Origin: Bactrocera neohumeralis
Lineage: Eukaryota > Arthropoda > Insecta > Diptera > Tephritidae
Assembly: GCF_024586455.1 (NCBI RefSeq)
Contig: NC_065921.1
Span: 434,001-498,000, forward strand
Reading direction: 5' to 3'
Length of the DNA stretch: 64,000 bases
Part shown: in pieces, positions 61,748 to 64,000 of the stretch
Numbering within the stretch: the stretch's first letter is position 1
How the letters are laid out: each line of letters opens with the position of its first letter
Made by a program: the position numbers and the translations under genes
Notes under the pieces: model-generated
Databases searched by the model: none
Told to the model about the DNA's origin: nothing
The model's input: only the letters and a program-made list of their open reading frames with translations

Positions 61748-63965
61748 TTAAAGGGTAAAATCGTACTTTTGAAATTTTTTACGGAAATTTTTTACCATTT
61801 CAATTTCCTCATCTTTGTTTAATTTGCAATCTTTCCAATCTACTTTTTCGTCACAATTGAGTAAGTTTTCCGAGCAAAAGACGTCACTGAAATTAGTATA
61901 GAATAAATTAGTACATTACGCGATAATAAACCTTAAAACAGGAAAATACCGTGCAAAATGAAGTGGAAAATGTTTCATTTGACGAGTAATCAACGTGCTT
62001 TTATCCGGCAATTCCGCTACAAAATAGGGTCCTTGTTGCGGAAGCATTTGCGATGATGTAAGGGCCGGTAGAGTTTCGAGTTGTAAATTGAATTCCTCAG
62101 CTTTATCCTAAAACAAAAAAATATAATTTTCTTTTAATATCTTTCACAGTTAATTTAAGTATATTTACTTCGAACGCATGTTTGATCTTCCACGCATAAC
62201 CTTCATCAATACCTAACGCATTGATTTGCAAATGCGACGACTTGTAGTGACGTTCAGTAAAACAAACAACTTGCCCATACGATTGAAAGAAGTCACGTAG
62301 CGTATTTTTGAATTTTGACAATTCCTTCCAATCGTCATCAGATAGGAGCGATGCTGAAGAAATGTGAGTTATGGACATAATAAGAACGTGGAATTCGTTG
62401 ATTGGTCCTTTAGCTAAAGCTAAATAAAAATTATCTCCAATCGAAATAACTAAATGTTTTTCTACATCGGATGATGATAAACAGAACCAACATTTTTCTA
62501 AAAAAAATTATATTTTATATTAATTGCACCAGATGAAAACGACTATGTTTGGCTTAATTTACCTTGATCTATATTCATAATTCGTGCGCGTTTCTCAGGA
62601 CGTTGGCTACTACCACCAGACCGCTTTCGAATATCATCTCCACCCTTATTCATGTCATAGAAATATTGTTTACATTCTGATTGCTGTAATTGAATATATA
62701 TGTATTATAACTAATTGAGCTCATTTTCAAATATATTTATAGTTTACGTAAGTGTCATTACCCTGTCATCTCCTGTGAAAACGGGGAAATTCATACCAAC
62801 GAACGGGCATTTAGTTTCATTCGTCGTTTTTTGTATCAACTCCAAAACACGCATTTTCTCCACTGGCGTTAAGCTTAGAGCATAAATATATTTTTCCTTA
62901 GCAACATTGCCCACCTCCGCCAAAGAGATAAAACGAGTGCAAAGTTCTAATTGAGTTAGCTGGTCAGATGGTATTCTAAAATAGAGAATATTAAAAATGT
63001 GTGCACTTAGATCAAAGTTAGGATAATACCTAAAAGGAGATGGCTCGTAATACTTGTTGTTGAGGCCACAAAAATGGTAGCGGGGTTTGATTTCTTTACA
63101 TAAAAATGAGATCATCTTTGAAGCATTTTTCTGCAAAGTTAATTGTCAAAAGAAGAGTAGCATGCTAACTGATTAAACTCATGCTAACATTATATTCGTC
63201 TGATTGTATTAAGTTAAAAGCAGAAAAATTGATTTGATACATTTTACAAAATTACAAACTATAATTAAAAGTTTATTTACATATGTATGAATGTTTCAAC
63301 TTTACTTACATGATCTTCGTGTATCCCATATGGCCATTGAGAGGTGAGCAGAATGTCGACACCTTTATAATCGGAGGCAGACGATTTACTTACAACACAT
63401 GAATTACAAATAGATAATATGTCATCTTTGTCAAAGAAAATATGTTTTTCATTTTCAATAGGATTGTAGCCATCAACCTTCTCCAGCCCACTTAAGTAAG
63501 CTACTTTAACACCCGAGGTGAGAGTATATAATCCTCGTTTACCTGTATAAGCACACAATTAAGCTTTTCCTTACAATAACGTGCTTCGATAACATTTGGA
63601 AATATTCTATAATTTTACAACCAAAACAAGGATATTTCCTTACCCAAGTAAGTCAAATTAACACATATTTCACAATTTTCTATGTCATTGTAAAAATTTA
63701 CTGTTTCTTTTGAGCAGGGCCCAAGAATATACGTAGGTACGTGCACTGTAAATAAACTATGTTGTAATTTTAAATCTTATTGATTTATTAAATGTTACCC
63801 AATTTATTTCCATTTTTGTAAGCAATCAGTTCATCATTTTGCTCTACTGTACCAAAAAACTCCCCAACACAAAATATGATTTCGAAAGGGCCGGCTTTTT
63901 TGTTTATACTTTCCACGCGTTGGAAAAGCTGTCGAAATCGGCCACGTACATCGCCAACTATAAGT
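61748..63965 (-). CDS. CWF19-like protein 1 (CWF19L1), 5' end outside window
   Basis: Nuclear protein of the CwfJ/CWF19 family (yeast Drn1), linked to spliceosomal complexes and lariat debranching. Exons (minus): 63965-63799, 63745-63644, 63542-63310, 63130-63030, 62975-62762, 62683-62563, 62497-62169, 62107-61950 and 61886-61748, giving 520 residues in the window with stop TAA. Only the short first coding exon is missing. It matches human CWF19L1 in order: the metallophosphatase-like N-domain 'LIVGDVRGRFRQLFQRVESI' and 'CVGEFFG'; 'LTYLGKRGLYTLTSGVKVAY'; 'KGVDILLTSQWP'; 'KPRYHFCGLNNKYYE'; the CwfJ C1 domain 'KCWFCLSSSDVEKHLVISIG' and 'ERHYKSSHLQI'; and the C2 end 'KKFQKYDFTL'. The HIT-like core is intact. 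Drosophila counterpart CG7741 (from memory). Convergent with FPPS-like 3. Confidence 0.92.
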
Positions 63966-64000
63966 CTATTAGAAACTTGTTTAATTTACTCTCTGAGAAT

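Noticed and set aside
1..64000. CRISPR arrays, bacterial operons, rRNA or tRNA genes
   Set aside because: No regularly spaced repeats, no ribosome-binding-site gene strings and no cloverleaf or rRNA sequence could be supported by eye; the window is a fly nuclear genome.

Overview
This is an AT-rich, intron-rich eukaryotic window. Gene content, GT-AG introns, dispersed repeats and the gene set point to a higher fly (Diptera), most likely a tephritid-type fruit fly; the species assignment is inference. No prokaryotic or CRISPR-like features are present. Six or seven genuine protein-coding loci occupy less than half of the window, and the rest is transposon-rich intergenic and intronic DNA. LAYOUT: 1-4.7 kb holds repeats, a deletion derivative of a pogo/Tigger-type transposon (about 1.01-1.91 kb) and one unassigned minus-strand ORF. 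At 4.8-6.75 kb (minus) is a five-exon odorant receptor most like Drosophila Or47b. At 8.3-9.4 kb is a full-length copy of a dispersed repeat that recurs in pieces across the window. At 18.1-30.95 kb (plus) is a 23-exon gene for a PAN/ZP-domain transmembrane protein, assigned as nompA; a short duplicate of its first exon lies 2.2 kb upstream, flanked by 16-bp direct repeats. At 31.9-34.3 kb are mariner and non-LTR retrotransposon remnants. At 35.56-41.71 kb (plus) is an eight-exon secreted chitin-binding (CBM14) mucin-like gene. At 42.47-44.22 kb (plus) is a three-exon MADF-BESS transcription factor gene. At 45.27-61.56 kb (plus) are three tandem seven-exon genes of the farnesyl diphosphate synthase (FPPS) family. 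At 61.75-63.97 kb (minus, 5' end outside the window) is CWF19L1, a spliceosome/debranching-associated protein. MAIN RESULT: the first FPPS gene keeps every canonical catalytic motif and should be the housekeeping Fpps of the mevalonate/juvenile-hormone pathway. The second and third are intact genes with identical internal exon sizes, but both have lost the GGKxxR isopentenyl-diphosphate (IPP) binding motif and the neighbouring Gln. Both also changed the second aspartate-rich motif from DDxxD to NDxxD, while keeping the first DDxxD. That combination resembles what is known for FPPS-derived insect terpene synthases in beetles and stink bugs, so these two genes are candidate fly terpene synthases. 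This is inference from residues, not proof of activity. From memory, Or47b, nompA and Fpps all map to polytene region 47F of D. melanogaster, so the gene order looks like an ancient fly neighbourhood with a local lineage-specific FPPS expansion. The gene models below were spliced by eye; all five complete multi-exon models plus the receptor give frame-consistent totals with no internal stop.
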